Below are positions 40,733 through 50,755 of a stretch of DNA of 64,000 bases, in pieces; within the stretch, counting starts at the first letter, position 1; the number at the start of each line of letters is the position of its first letter. The notes beneath the pieces were generated by a model that was not told the DNA's origin, ran no database searches, and worked only from the letters and a program-made list of their open reading frames with translations. Location: NCBI RefSeq assembly GCF_001956045.1, contig NZ_MRTH01000022.1:62001-126000 (forward strand). The letters run 5' to 3'. The position numbers and the translations under genes were made by a program. This stretch comes from Paenibacillus sp. FSL H7-0331. Its GTDB lineage: Bacteria > Bacillota > Bacilli > Paenibacillales > NBRC-103111.

Positions 40733-42574
40733 ATGAGGCGAATACAGTTAAGCATAAAAAATAAATTGATCATTTATTTCCTGATCTCTATTCTTTTGCC
40801 AACAACGATTATTTCGATTATTTTTTATACGCGATCTTCTGAAATCATCACAGATAAGATTAACCTATCGATTGTCAAAAACTTAAGCTCCGTGGAATCC
40901 ATTCTGCTGCAAAAGCTGGATTCGATCAACGATTTTTCTGTATTGATGGCGCTTAATCCCGAACTGCAGCACATTATAAGCTCACCTCAGCCAGACAATG
41001 CGGATGGTATTATTGATGAGATCGTGAAGCTGGACCGAATATTGGATAGTTATTATTTATCAGATTTTTCGGCATTAACGAAGACAGCGCTTTACCCCAA
41101 ATTATTTGTAGTAAATCGACCTCAATACAAAAACGTAAACATTACAGATAAGGTTTTTGACATTAGCGCTGTAGAGAATCAAAAATGGTATTCGCAGCTT
41201 CCGAATCAGTTGACGATTGTTGGGACCGATCACATCACCATGTTCGGGAAAAAGATTCAAACCATGAAGATAGCCAAGAAATTAGTAGCCTTAAGAGCTG
41301 CTGATATGGCACCGTATGCAGCACTGCTGACTACCGATATCGACGCCAACTTTTTCGTTGACCTGCTGAAAAATTATAAAATTACACCTGGAAGCTCAAT
41401 TTCATTGCTTAATGCTGATGGTGATGTGCTTCTTAGCAGTGATTTATCCCCTGATGGCCCCCACTCGGTTAAGGATTCAGAAGTGATCCGAAAGCTGGTA
41501 AAAGACATGCATGACCAAGCTGAACAATCTCATATGGATCACATAGATGGTAAACCGATGCTCATCTCAACTAATTATATTGTACCTCTGAAGTGGACGA
41601 TTCTTTCCTTAACACCGTTGAATGAAGTTAATATTGAACAAAAAAAACTGAACCAAATCATGGTATTCGTCATTGTGATTTGTATGTTATTTGCCTTACT
41701 TACGGCGTTGGTCCTCTCAGGCAACATATCCAAGCCCATACTGGCCTTGGTGAAGTCGATGTCTACCATTGAGCATGGTAATTTTGATATTAAACTGAGA
41801 TATCGCAAGAAGGATGAGTTCGGTATTTTATTTGAACAATACAAGCAGATGATGGAGAAGATCAAAGATCTGGTCGAAAGATTGTATGTGAGCGAGGTGA
41901 GTAAGAAGGAAGCGGAATTGCAAGCCAAGGACGCGGAGCTGAAGGCCTTACAGGCGCAGATTAATCCGCACTTTTTGTATAATGCCTTGGACTCTATTAA
42001 TTTATATGCAATGAGATACAATGTTCCTAATATTAGTGATATGGTTAGTTCGTTATCCAACTTCTTCAGGTATGGTCTTAGCAAAGGGAAAAGCATTATC
42101 ACGCTTAATGATGAGAAGAAGCATGTGGAGAGTTATCTGGAAATTCAAAAAATGCGTTTTGGCGGCAAGCTGAACTATACTCTGGACTTTCCCAACGATA
42201 TTCTGCAATGTCTGACAGTTAAATTAATTTTACAACCACTGGTTGAAAATTCAATTATACATGGTATTCAAAAGGTGGAGGGTGAGGGCTGGATTCGCTT
42301 AAGCGTCGTCAAGCAGGGGGAGAAGCTCCAAATCAGTATTTCCGATAATGGTGCAGGCGCTAATGTGGAAGAGATGCATGAAATGCTGGACTTTGAAAGC
42401 CACACGTCCAAATCGTTTGGTACGAGAAATGTGAACGAGCGGATTAAACGATTATTTGGGATGAAGTATGGTGTGCGTTTTTATATCAATGAGGGCGGCG
42501 GTTTAACGTCGGTAGTAGAAATTCCAATTTTATGGACAATGGAGGGTTACCATGTTGAGGATGGTATTAGCTGA
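40733..42574 (+). CDS. YesM-type sensor histidine kinase (sugar module 1)
   Basis: A 614-residue membrane kinase: helix 1 at about 11-33, a large extracytoplasmic sensor (dCACHE-like, to about 300), helix 2 (IMVFVIVICMLFALLTALVL), HAMP, and a His_kinase domain with phospho-acceptor His in AQINPHFLYNALDS, then an ATPase lid region with ISDNGAGAN. ATG 40733 follows GAGGGAG. It overlaps the start of the regulator gene by 23 bases. It senses an extracellular sugar or a binding-protein signal for the ABC system downstream. Confidence 0.92.
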   Translation: MRRIQLSIKNKLIIYFLISILLPTTIISIIFYTRSSEIITDKINLSIVKNLSSVESILLQKLDSINDFSVLMALNPELQHIISSPQPDNADGIIDEIVKLDRILDSYYLSDFSALTKTALYPKLFVVNRPQYKNVNITDKVFDISAVENQKWYSQLPNQLTIVGTDHITMFGKKIQTMKIAKKLVALRAADMAPYAALLTTDIDANFFVDLLKNYKITPGSSISLLNADGDVLLSSDLSPDGPHSVKDSEVIRKLVKDMHDQAEQSHMDHIDGKPMLISTNYIVPLKWTILSLTPLNEVNIEQKKLNQIMVFVIVICMLFALLTALVLSGNISKPILALVKSMSTIEHGNFDIKLRYRKKDEFGILFEQYKQMMEKIKDLVERLYVSEVSKKEAELQAKDAELKALQAQINPHFLYNALDSINLYAMRYNVPNISDMVSSLSNFFRYGLSKGKSIITLNDEKKHVESYLEIQKMRFGGKLNYTLDFPNDILQCLTVKLILQPLVENSIIHGIQKVEGEGWIRLSVVKQGEKLQISISDNGAGANVEEMHEMLDFESHTSKSFGTRNVNERIKRLFGMKYGVRFYINEGGGLTSVVEIPILWTMEGYHVEDGIS

Positions 42575-44171
42575 TGATGATTTTATTGTAAGAGAAACCT
42601 TGAGGGAGGTTATCCCTTGGGAGGAATATGGAATCACGATTGTAGGAGAAGCCGAGCATGGGCAGCAAGCCTTCGATCTGTGCAGTGAGTTAGCTCCCGA
42701 TATTTTATTTACAGATATCAAGATGCCTTTTATGGATGGCTTGGAAGTCGCTATGAATTTGAAGGAAGCAGGAAGCAAAACCAAAATTATCATTATAAGC
42801 GGCATCCAGGATTTTAACTATGCCAAAACTGCATTGGAAATTAACGCCGAAGGTTATATTCTCAAGCCGATCAAGATCAATGATATTCGAGAGGTGATCA
42901 CGAAGGTTGTAAGCAATATCGATATGGAACGCAATATGCACCACAAGATTGAACAGCTCAAGCAGCAGCTGAATGGAAATTCCAGACTGATGAAAGAAAA
43001 GTTTTTAAGAGATTTGCTGTTAGGCGTTACCTTTAATGGACAGGAGATCCGAGATAAGCTGGATTACTTTCAATTACCGCTGCAAGCCGATACCTGCTTG
43101 ATGGTGGCCGTTATGCAAATGGACAACTATTTGAAGCAGATTGAAAATAAGAAAGAAGCAGAGAAACAGCTAATGAGCTTTTCCATTCAAAATATTACAG
43201 ACGAGATCTTCCGGAATTATGACGCTGGTATCGTTCATTGCTTGAATGAGAACGAATTTGTGCTTATCTTCAATGAAAAATCGCAGCACGACGACAAGCA
43301 TATCCAAATCTGTGAGGAAATGATCCAGTCCTTATTTAAATATTTAAAAATCTCGGTCTCTATTGGAACCGGCAATCAGGTAGGAAGTATTGACCGCGTG
43401 TACGCTTCTTACAAAAATGCGGTCCATGCTGTTCAGCATAAATTTTATATGGGCTTGCGATCCATCATCCGAATTGAAGATATTACGAACAGGCATGCGA
43501 AACGTGAACTCGATTCCATGGATTATACGAACTTGTTCGAGGCCGAGAATCGATTGATCGGCTTTATTATGCTCGGTGATACGAATGGCGGGTTACAGCT
43601 GCTGGATACGATTTTTAATGGTTTTCTGAATTCCGATGTGGAGTCCATTAGAGGCTTTTGCATGGAATTAATCAGTGGAACCTACCGAAAAGTATATGAA
43701 ATGGGTGAGGATTTGGAGCGGATTCTTCCTAATCGTAATCTGGTTCTGTTTAACATATTAAAGGCGGAGCATATCCAGGAAATGAAGCTGCTCATGACCT
43801 CGATTTTCGTAGAGGCAGCCAATTATTACACACAGAAGTATAACCAGAAGCATATGGATCTTGTGAATAAAATCAAAGCTATTATCAAAAGGCAGTATAC
43901 GCAAAACTTGAGTCTATCGGAAATCGCTGACGAGGTTTTCATGTCGGTTACCTATATTTGTTCGGTTTTCAAAAGAGAAACGGGTGAGACCATCAATGAA
44001 TATTTGAACCAGGTCAGGATGGAGGAAGCAGGACGTTTATTAAAAACAACCAAAATGAAAATATGGGAAATCGCAGAAGGGCTCGGCTACGATAACCACA
44101 ATTACTTTAGTACGGCATTTAAGAAATATACGGGACTCCAACCCCAGCAATACCGTAATGAGCATAAATAA
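42552..44171 (+). CDS. YesN-type AraC-family response regulator (sugar module 1)
   Basis: A 539-residue regulator: receiver domain residues 1-120 (LADDDF, phospho-acceptor Asp in ILFTDIKMPFMDG, Lys in YILKPIK), a long middle region, and two AraC helix-turn-helix motifs at the end (LSLSEIADEVFMSVTYICSVF; KIWEIAEGLGYDNHNYFSTAF). It starts inside the kinase gene, with GGAGGG ahead. It should activate the binding-protein gene 155 bases downstream. Confidence 0.93.
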   Translation: MLRMVLADDDFIVRETLREVIPWEEYGITIVGEAEHGQQAFDLCSELAPDILFTDIKMPFMDGLEVAMNLKEAGSKTKIIIISGIQDFNYAKTALEINAEGYILKPIKINDIREVITKVVSNIDMERNMHHKIEQLKQQLNGNSRLMKEKFLRDLLLGVTFNGQEIRDKLDYFQLPLQADTCLMVAVMQMDNYLKQIENKKEAEKQLMSFSIQNITDEIFRNYDAGIVHCLNENEFVLIFNEKSQHDDKHIQICEEMIQSLFKYLKISVSIGTGNQVGSIDRVYASYKNAVHAVQHKFYMGLRSIIRIEDITNRHAKRELDSMDYTNLFEAENRLIGFIMLGDTNGGLQLLDTIFNGFLNSDVESIRGFCMELISGTYRKVYEMGEDLERILPNRNLVLFNILKAEHIQEMKLLMTSIFVEAANYYTQKYNQKHMDLVNKIKAIIKRQYTQNLSLSEIADEVFMSVTYICSVFKRETGETINEYLNQVRMEEAGRLLKTTKMKIWEIAEGLGYDNHNYFSTAFKKYTGLQPQQYRNEHK

Positions 44172-44271
44172 TTAGAGTAGTCCTTAAGATATTAGAGTCT
44201 TTATCATAAGTTAATGCACTGACTTTAGAGCATCATTCCATTATGATCAATAGTGTAATCACAGCTCATTG

Positions 44272-44285
44272 TCTAAGCGCTTACA
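44272..44285. promoter_or_regulatory. CcpA catabolite-response element (cre)
   Basis: TCTAAGCGCTTACA; its reverse complement TGTAAGCGCTTAGA fits the cre consensus TGWAANCGNTNNCA except at the last positions. It lies about 40 bases upstream of the binding-protein gene of module 1, which suggests repression by preferred sugars. Confidence 0.7.
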
Positions 44286-44326
44286 CAAGGCTGGATTATC
44301 CATAAATAGAATAGGGCGGTGTTAGA

Positions 44327-45721
44327 ATGGGCTTGAACATGAGCAAATGGACAGGCATGGTATTAATGACAGCCATGGGTACGACGTTGCTGGCAGGCTG
44401 CAGCTCCACTCCAGAGAAGACTACAGGAGCAGCGGGTGTGACCGGCACACCAGACAACAAAGTAGTGACGATTCGCTTGTGGCACAACGATAAGAGCGAA
44501 TTTATGAAACGCAAAATGGATGAGTTTAACGCTACGATTGGCAAAGAGCAGGGTATCAACCTGGAGTTTCGTGCGATGGGTAATGATTATGCGGATGCGC
44601 TGAAGGTTGCGTTGGCCGCAGATCAGGGACCTGAGCTGTATAAGTTCGTGGGTACGGTTAAGGACCCGTTCATCAATGCAGGCTGGATGCTTCCGCTTGA
44701 GGATTTTGCCAAAGCTCCTGAATTTCTAAAGGACTATAAAGATATGATTATTCCGGAATATAACACTTACAAAGGGAAGACCTATTCGGTTCCATTCGTA
44801 GTGATTACGACCAAAATGCTGTATAACAAGCGGTTATTTGAAAAAGCGGGGATCAAAGAAGTTCCGCAAACCTGGGATGAGGTTGTTTCGGCTGCGAAGA
44901 AAATTACAGCTGCTGGTGAAGGTAAGGAATATGGCTTTGGTACACATCTCAAGGATGTAGGCGCGATGGGTGGCAAGTGGTCAAATGCCGTTATGTTTGC
45001 TCCATCGGTTGGACATATGGGATATGATTTCCAGAAGGGTCAATACCGATTTATCGATTTTAAACCGATTCTGGAAAAAATTGTTCAAATGAAGCAGGAC
45101 AAGAGCATTTTTCCTGGAGCTGAGGGGATGGCGATTGATAATTTACGAGCTCAGTTTGCTGAGGGACGTATTGGTATGATGATGGGCGCGAGCTGGGAAG
45201 TTACTAACTTAACTGACGCCTTAAAGCCAAAGGATGATTGGGGCGTTGCGCATGTACCGGTGTTGGACACAGCAAAGCGCTATAAAGAATATGCCCAAAT
45301 CGGCGATTACCTCGTCTTTGGAGCAGCTGCCAAAAAAAATCCGGAAAAGAGCTTTATTGTTTATGAATATGTACACAGTAAGAAGTTCCAAAGGGATATG
45401 CACGAAGAAGGCGTAGATTTTATGGCAAATGCCAAAGCAATCGAAGGAGCAAAAACACCTGATAAGAAGGGGTGGAAGGAATTTTCTGATTTAAGCACCT
45501 CTTATTTCACCAAAACACCACCGGATGGAGCGATCAAGCTGGAGGGTGACACGTATCAGAATACGATTGGCAAAATTTTATCAGGCTCCGTAACCGATAT
45601 TGGTAAAGAACTGGAAGGTCTGGACAAACGATACAACGATGCTTTGACACGGGCGATCAAGGATGGTTTTGATCTCGGTCCATTTAAGGACGGAGCTTGG
45701 GACACCACATTGAAACGATGA
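44327..45721 (+). CDS. Extracellular carbohydrate-binding lipoprotein (module 1)
   Basis: A 464-residue family 1 solute-binding protein: signal peptide with lipobox LLAGC, IRLWHNDKSEFMKRKMDEFN at the start of the mature fold, YNKRLFEKAGIKEVPQTWDE in the hinge region. Family 1 proteins bind mono- to oligosaccharides and pass them to two permeases, which follow directly. A cre site and an AraC-type regulator precede it. Confidence 0.93.
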   Translation: MGLNMSKWTGMVLMTAMGTTLLAGCSSTPEKTTGAAGVTGTPDNKVVTIRLWHNDKSEFMKRKMDEFNATIGKEQGINLEFRAMGNDYADALKVALAADQGPELYKFVGTVKDPFINAGWMLPLEDFAKAPEFLKDYKDMIIPEYNTYKGKTYSVPFVVITTKMLYNKRLFEKAGIKEVPQTWDEVVSAAKKITAAGEGKEYGFGTHLKDVGAMGGKWSNAVMFAPSVGHMGYDFQKGQYRFIDFKPILEKIVQMKQDKSIFPGAEGMAIDNLRAQFAEGRIGMMMGASWEVTNLTDALKPKDDWGVAHVPVLDTAKRYKEYAQIGDYLVFGAAAKKNPEKSFIVYEYVHSKKFQRDMHEEGVDFMANAKAIEGAKTPDKKGWKEFSDLSTSYFTKTPPDGAIKLEGDTYQNTIGKILSGSVTDIGKELEGLDKRYNDALTRAIKDGFDLGPFKDGAWDTTLKR

Positions 45722-45749
45722 CAGATGTTTGGCAGGAAAGGAGCAGCTT

Positions 45750-46691
45750 ATGAAGACCGCAACATTGAAATACCGCCAAAGGTATGAGCATTCCATCGTG
45801 GGCAGAGTGCTCGGTAAAGATTCATTTCAAGCCTATCTGATGCTGCTGCCGATGCTGATCGGATTTGCGTTCTTTACGATTTATCCCATGCTGTGGCTGA
45901 TGAAATGGGCATTTTATGATTATGATGGCATAACGACGGCCAAATTCATCGGACTAGATAATTTTGTAAGAGCCTTTACAAGAGATCCCAAATATTGGGA
46001 AGCACTGCTGAATACATTCATTATCGTTTTTGCCAAGCTAGCGATCGAATTTCCGTTGGCCTTATTCCTGGCGGTGCTGCTCAATAAGGGGACGCGAATC
46101 AATTCGATGTTCCGTACCGCTTTCTTTATGCCGACGATTATTAGTACAGCGGTTATCGGTCTGATTTTCTTCCTCATGTTCGAGCCTTACCAAGGTATCG
46201 TGAACCAGGTGTTTATCAAAACTGGACTCATGGACACCTCGATTGAATGGTTTGGTACGAAGGCACTTGCTAACACCATCATTGTCATTGCCAGTGTTTG
46301 GCACAATTTCGGAATTAATATGGTGTTCTTTCTAATGGGTATGCAGACGATACCTAACGAATTGTATGAATGTGCTGAAATCGATGGGGTAACCCGTTGG
46401 CAAAAGTTCATCTATATTACACTGCCGATGCTGGCGCCTATCATGAAAGTCTTATTGATGCTGGCGATCATTGGAAGCATGAAGATGGCCGACTTGGTAC
46501 TCGTACTCACGAATGGACAGCCTGGCGGACAAACAGAAGTGGTCATGACCTATGTATTCAAATACTTCTTCTCCTACGGAGTATCCGATTCGATGAACCA
46601 GTTCGGTTATGCCTCTTCGCTTTCAGTCATTACGGGCATGGTGCTTGCTGTGATAACCGGATTGTATTATAAGCTGACCAAAAATGATTAA
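45750..46691 (+). CDS. Sugar ABC permease, MalF/UgpA type (module 1)
   Basis: A 313-residue membrane protein with six helices. PMLIGFAFFTIYPMLWLMKWAF marks helix 1, and the EAA loop ECAEIDGVTRWQKFIYITLPML contacts the ATPase. ATG 45750 is eight bases after AAAGGAG; the TTG at 45729 is not preferred. It pairs with the next permease. No ATPase gene is in the cluster. Confidence 0.92.
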   Translation: MKTATLKYRQRYEHSIVGRVLGKDSFQAYLMLLPMLIGFAFFTIYPMLWLMKWAFYDYDGITTAKFIGLDNFVRAFTRDPKYWEALLNTFIIVFAKLAIEFPLALFLAVLLNKGTRINSMFRTAFFMPTIISTAVIGLIFFLMFEPYQGIVNQVFIKTGLMDTSIEWFGTKALANTIIVIASVWHNFGINMVFFLMGMQTIPNELYECAEIDGVTRWQKFIYITLPMLAPIMKVLLMLAIIGSMKMADLVLVLTNGQPGGQTEVVMTYVFKYFFSYGVSDSMNQFGYASSLSVITGMVLAVITGLYYKLTKND

Positions 46692-46720
46692 ACCGTTTAT
46701 TAGGAACCGAGGAGGTGCAT

Positions 46721-47572
46721 TTGCTTCACATGAATACCCATAAGGCCATCTCTTCCACGATACTGTACACGGGGCTAAGTATACTCTTTGTTCTGACGTT
46801 ATTTCCTATCTTGTATACGATGCTCTCATCCTTCAAGACCAATCTGGAGGTGATGTCCTCGGGCAGTTTGCTTCCAACCAGCTTCAGTGTTAAAAACTAT
46901 GTGGATGCTTGGAAGCTGGGACATTTCGATTTGTATACGTGGAATAGTATTTATATGACATTTTTCATTGTAGTCGGCACTATTGTAACTTCGACCATGG
47001 GTGGATATGTGTTTTCCAGAGGGAAATTTCCCGGCAAAAATCTGATTTTTGTCATACTCGTATCTACGATGTTCATTTCTGCAGGTACCCTGTATCTGTA
47101 TCCGCAACTGATCGTGGCCAAATTATTCCATCTCAACACGTCGCTGTGGGGAGTTATCATTATCAATATATTGGGCTTTAACATTACTCAGCTGTACATT
47201 GCCCGCAAATATATCGATACGATTTCTCCGGAAATTGATGAAGCAGCCAAGATGGACGGATGCAGTTTTTTCAGAATATTTTGGAATATGATTTTTCCTC
47301 TGATCAAGCCTTTGATTGCAACGATTGGCCTATTATCCTTCATGAATGCATGGAACGATTACTTGCTTCCTATGGTATTCACAATTGGCAACCCGAATAA
47401 TTCGCCACTTGTGGTCGGTGTCGTTGCACTTAAGAGTCGAGGAGAAACAGTAAGCTCGTGGAATTTGATGCTGGCTGGAACGACCATGTCGATCATCCCT
47501 ATGCTGGTCGTATATTTATTCTTGAATCGTTTCTTTATAGCAGGATTGACGAGTGGAGCTATTAAAGGCTAG
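46721..47572 (+). CDS. Sugar ABC permease, MalG/UgpE type (module 1)
   Basis: A 283-residue membrane protein with six helices and the EAA loop EIDEAAKMDGCSFFRIFWNMIFPLI-like segment near residue 180; it ends FFIAGLTSGAIKG as most UgpE-type permeases do. The start is uncertain: TTG 46721 lies five bases after GGAGG, while ATG 46730 lies 14 bases after it. Second half of the channel for the binding protein upstream. Confidence 0.9.
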   Translation: MLHMNTHKAISSTILYTGLSILFVLTLFPILYTMLSSFKTNLEVMSSGSLLPTSFSVKNYVDAWKLGHFDLYTWNSIYMTFFIVVGTIVTSTMGGYVFSRGKFPGKNLIFVILVSTMFISAGTLYLYPQLIVAKLFHLNTSLWGVIIINILGFNITQLYIARKYIDTISPEIDEAAKMDGCSFFRIFWNMIFPLIKPLIATIGLLSFMNAWNDYLLPMVFTIGNPNNSPLVVGVVALKSRGETVSSWNLMLAGTTMSIIPMLVVYLFLNRFFIAGLTSGAIKG

Positions 47573-47612
47573 TAAACCATACAATAATGATAGAAATGGG
47601 AGGAAAAATATT

Positions 47613-48530
47613 ATGGCAGCAACAATAACAGGGATTATTCCCGCACTGGTGACACCCTTCGACAAGTATGGCAATTTGGTAAAGGATTCAGCTGAAAAGC
47701 TGTTGGAAAAGTATGTAGAGGAACGCGCAGATGGCCTATACATGCTTGGTTACACAGGCGAAGGCAGGCTGATGTCGGTAGCTGAGAGAAAAGAGTGGAC
47801 AGAGATCGTGCTTGGTATTAATAACGGAAGGATACCGGTTATTGTCCATGTCGGCTATTCCAATGAAGAAGAAGCACTCGACTTAACCCGTCATGCGACG
47901 AAAGCAGGAGCATTTGCTGTGTCTTCGGTACCTTTATCCAATTCAGCTACGCTGCAAGAAAACGTGTTGTATTTTAAAAACCTGGCTGAAGCTTCCGATC
48001 TTCCTTTTTATATTTACTGGAATCAGGAGATTATTGATAATGAGACAGGAAAACGTGCAACTGCGGTGAAGCTTGTGGAAACGATGTCACAGGTCAGGAA
48101 TTTTGCCGGTATTAAATATACGGACAGCAACTTCTATTACTTGGAGCGCATCAGAAAATATATGCCGGAGCTGAATCTGCTCACCGGTGTCGATACAATG
48201 GTTCAAGCAGGAGCACTGTTAGGTGCAGATGGAGCGATAGGTGCGCTGCAAAGTGTGACCTGCGGACATATGCGCGTCATGTGGGATGAATACAAGGCAG
48301 GTAATCTGGAAAAAGCACAAAAGCTGCAAATACAGGCAAACAACGTTTATGAAATGCTGGATCGTCCGGATGTTGGCGTGATTCCAGGTATTAAAGTGAT
48401 CATGGAGCACGATGGAATTCCTGGCTTGCCTAAACTGCCAACACCACCGCTTACTGATCCTGTTATTATTAAGCAATTATTAGAAGTGTATGAAAGCAAT
48501 ATCGTAAATAAAGTGACAGCCAACTCATAA
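47613..48530 (+). CDS. DapA-superfamily aldolase/lyase (module 1, first copy)
   Basis: A 305-residue TIM-barrel enzyme of the dihydrodipicolinate synthase/N-acetylneuraminate lyase family. The Schiff-base Lys168 is in GIKYTDSN, the strand-5 Tyr lies in YIYWNQ, and GYTGEG stands for the usual GTTGE loop. Position next to sugar transport argues for a 2-keto-3-deoxy sugar acid or N-acylneuraminate type substrate rather than lysine synthesis. ATG follows GGGAGGAAAA. A second divergent copy lies 1 kb on. Confidence 0.9.
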   Translation: MAATITGIIPALVTPFDKYGNLVKDSAEKLLEKYVEERADGLYMLGYTGEGRLMSVAERKEWTEIVLGINNGRIPVIVHVGYSNEEEALDLTRHATKAGAFAVSSVPLSNSATLQENVLYFKNLAEASDLPFYIYWNQEIIDNETGKRATAVKLVETMSQVRNFAGIKYTDSNFYYLERIRKYMPELNLLTGVDTMVQAGALLGADGAIGALQSVTCGHMRVMWDEYKAGNLEKAQKLQIQANNVYEMLDRPDVGVIPGIKVIMEHDGIPGLPKLPTPPLTDPVIIKQLLEVYESNIVNKVTANS

Positions 48531-48580
48531 TTCGATGCTGGAGTTTCGTATCGATTATATATCAGCAGCAGGAGGAATTT

Positions 48581-49558
48581 ATGAAGCCGCAACCGTTAGC
48601 ACATTGGGGATTGAACACGAGCAGACTCGTATTTGGATGTATGGGATTGGGCGGGGACTGGACTAATGGGCCTATCACCAAAGAACATGTACATCAAGCT
48701 GAACAAGTAACCGAGGCCGCTTTAGAAGCAGGTATTAGTATGTTCGATCATGCAGATATTTATCGGAGTGGCAAGGCTGAGCTCGTATTCGGGCAAATGC
48801 TGAAAGCTCGTCCTTCTTTACGGGATAATATGATTATTCAGTCCAAATGCGGCATTCGCTTCGCGGACGGTGATGTTCCGGGACGTTATGATTTTTCAAA
48901 ACAATATATCCTGAATTCCGTCGAGGGAATTCTGAAGCGTCTCGGAATCGAGACTTTGGATATATTGCTGCTTCATCGTCCAGATCCATTGATGGAGCCA
49001 GACGAAGTTGCCGAAGTGATCGAATCCTTGTATACGTCAGGCAAGGTTAAACGATTCGGTGTATCCAACATGAGCGCAGGACAAATCCGTTTCCTGCAGC
49101 AGGCTTCATCGCAACCGTTCATCGTCAATCAGCTCGAAATAAGCCTTGCGCATCTGCATTTCCTTGATCAGGGGGTTCATATCAATCAGGAAGCTGGAAC
49201 CAGCGTCAATTTTGCTGATGGTTTGTTGGAGCATTGCCATACAGAGCACATTCAGGTTCAGGCTTGGAGTCCGCTGGCCAAGGGTATATTTTCAGGGCAG
49301 CCCATTGACGGAGCGTCGGAAGCTGTTCGTCAAACAGCAGCGTTAGTGGCAAAGCTGGCACAGCAGAAGGAAACGTCACAGGAGGCGATTGTACTTGGTT
49401 GGCTGATGAGGCATCCATCTCGAATCCAGCCTGTCATCGGTACGACCAATCTGCAGAGGATTGTTGCCTGCCGAGATGCTGATCGTCAAGCAGATCTAAT
49501 GACACGGGAAGAATGGTATCAGCTCTATGTCAGTGCCCGTGGCGTAAAATTACCTTAA
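48581..49558 (+). CDS. Aldo/keto reductase (YdhF-like)
   Basis: A 325-residue NADPH-dependent oxidoreductase. The catalytic tetrad can be placed as Asp (FDHADIY), Tyr in the same stretch, Lys in IQSKCGI and His in LLHRPDPL. FGVSNMSAGQI and VIGTTNLQRI follow the family pattern. It is closest to the YdhF/YcsN group. Between two DapA-like genes, it probably reduces or oxidises a sugar intermediate of the same route. AGCAGGAGG precedes the ATG. Confidence 0.9.
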   Translation: MKPQPLAHWGLNTSRLVFGCMGLGGDWTNGPITKEHVHQAEQVTEAALEAGISMFDHADIYRSGKAELVFGQMLKARPSLRDNMIIQSKCGIRFADGDVPGRYDFSKQYILNSVEGILKRLGIETLDILLLHRPDPLMEPDEVAEVIESLYTSGKVKRFGVSNMSAGQIRFLQQASSQPFIVNQLEISLAHLHFLDQGVHINQEAGTSVNFADGLLEHCHTEHIQVQAWSPLAKGIFSGQPIDGASEAVRQTAALVAKLAQQKETSQEAIVLGWLMRHPSRIQPVIGTTNLQRIVACRDADRQADLMTREEWYQLYVSARGVKLP

Positions 49559-49575
49559 TAAGAGAGGAACTAACC

Positions 49576-50493
49576 ATGACTATCACTAAAGGTATATGGC
49601 CAACAATGGTTACTCCATTCAAGGCAACCAAACAAATAGATTACGATGGGTTGGAGCGGTTGATCGAATGGTATATAGCGAAAGGCGTACATGGATTGTT
49701 TGCCGTATGCCTATCAAGCGAAATGTATCATCTCTCGTTAGCCGAACGTGTGCAGCTAGCGAAGTTTGTTAAGGAACAAGCAGGCAGCAGGGTACCGGTA
49801 GTTGCATCTGGCCATATTTCTTATTCGATAGAGGACCAAATCGAGGAAATTAAACAAATATCGGCTACGGGTGTGGATGCCTTCGTATTAAATGTGAATC
49901 GTTTGGCTACTGCCTACGAATCTGCAGAGGTTTTTAAACAAAATGTCGAGACCATCCTGACTAATGTGCCGCATATTAAGTTTGGACTTTACGAATGCCC
50001 GGTTCCATACAAACGCTCCTTAACACCCGAATTACTGAAATGGTGTGCGGATACGAGCCGATTTTATTTCCTGAAGGATACTGAAGGTGTCCCGGCGCAT
50101 ATGAAAGCCAAGCTGGAAGCCGTGAAAGGCACACAGCTGCAAATCTTTAATGCAGAATCGGCAACACTATTAAGTTCCTTAGAACAAGGTGCGTCAGGTT
50201 ATAGTGGAATTATGGCCAACTTCCAACCTGATTTATATGTCAGACTGTTTGATCTTTACGCAACGAATCCGGAGCAAGCGAGACGATTGCAAAATTATAT
50301 CGGAATGTCTTCCGCCATGGGACGTGTGCTCTATCCGGCAGGCTCCAAATATTATCTGCAATTGGAAGGCTTGGAAATTTTATTGGATGGACGTACGGTC
50401 AGTAAGGAGCTTTTTAATGTATATATGAAGCAGGAGATTGAACAATTAAGATTGTCGGATAATGAATTGCGAAATCAGATTAAATCGATATAA
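49576..50493 (+). CDS. DapA-superfamily protein, divergent (module 1, second copy)
   Basis: A 305-residue TIM barrel with Schiff-base Lys167 in FYFLKDTEGVP and Tyr139 in GLYECP, so the lyase chemistry is likely kept. The usual GTTGE substrate-carboxylate loop is replaced by CLSSEMYHLS, which implies a different substrate from the first copy. ATG 49576 follows GAGAGGAAC; the longer frame from 49513 lies within the reductase gene. Last gene of module 1; a terminator follows. Confidence 0.88.
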   Translation: MTITKGIWPTMVTPFKATKQIDYDGLERLIEWYIAKGVHGLFAVCLSSEMYHLSLAERVQLAKFVKEQAGSRVPVVASGHISYSIEDQIEEIKQISATGVDAFVLNVNRLATAYESAEVFKQNVETILTNVPHIKFGLYECPVPYKRSLTPELLKWCADTSRFYFLKDTEGVPAHMKAKLEAVKGTQLQIFNAESATLLSSLEQGASGYSGIMANFQPDLYVRLFDLYATNPEQARRLQNYIGMSSAMGRVLYPAGSKYYLQLEGLEILLDGRTVSKELFNVYMKQEIEQLRLSDNELRNQIKSI

Positions 50494-50511
50494 ATAGTCA
50501 CATTAAATATG

Positions 50512-50552
50512 AAAAGGTTGATCTCACATTGTTGATGATCAGCCTTTTTTTT
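50512..50552 (+). terminator. Terminator at the end of sugar module 1
   Basis: AAAAGGTTGATC pairs GATCAGCCTTTT with one mismatch and runs into a long T tract. Confidence 0.88.
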
Positions 50553-50697
50553 ATTTTCATGTAGAGAAACCTGAAGTTGGGGACAATAATATACGATCCG
50601 GTATTTGCCAAAAAGGATTTGTTTTATTATTGCATAGATTACATTAAAATAATCCTTATTTCATCTGTAATTTTACATTATTTCTGTCATGAGGATT

Positions 50698-50706
50698 TGT
50701 TATAAT
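50698..50706 (+). promoter_or_regulatory. Extended -10 promoter of the module 2 kinase gene
   Basis: TGTTATAAT is a perfect extended -10 (TGN plus TATAAT), 50 bases before the kinase start; the -35 region is poor. The remaining 50553-50697 is AT-rich without other features. Confidence 0.6.
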
Positions 50707-50755
50707 GATCAGATGCTTTAGAAACTTACATGACTTGACGAGGCAGGTGACCTGA

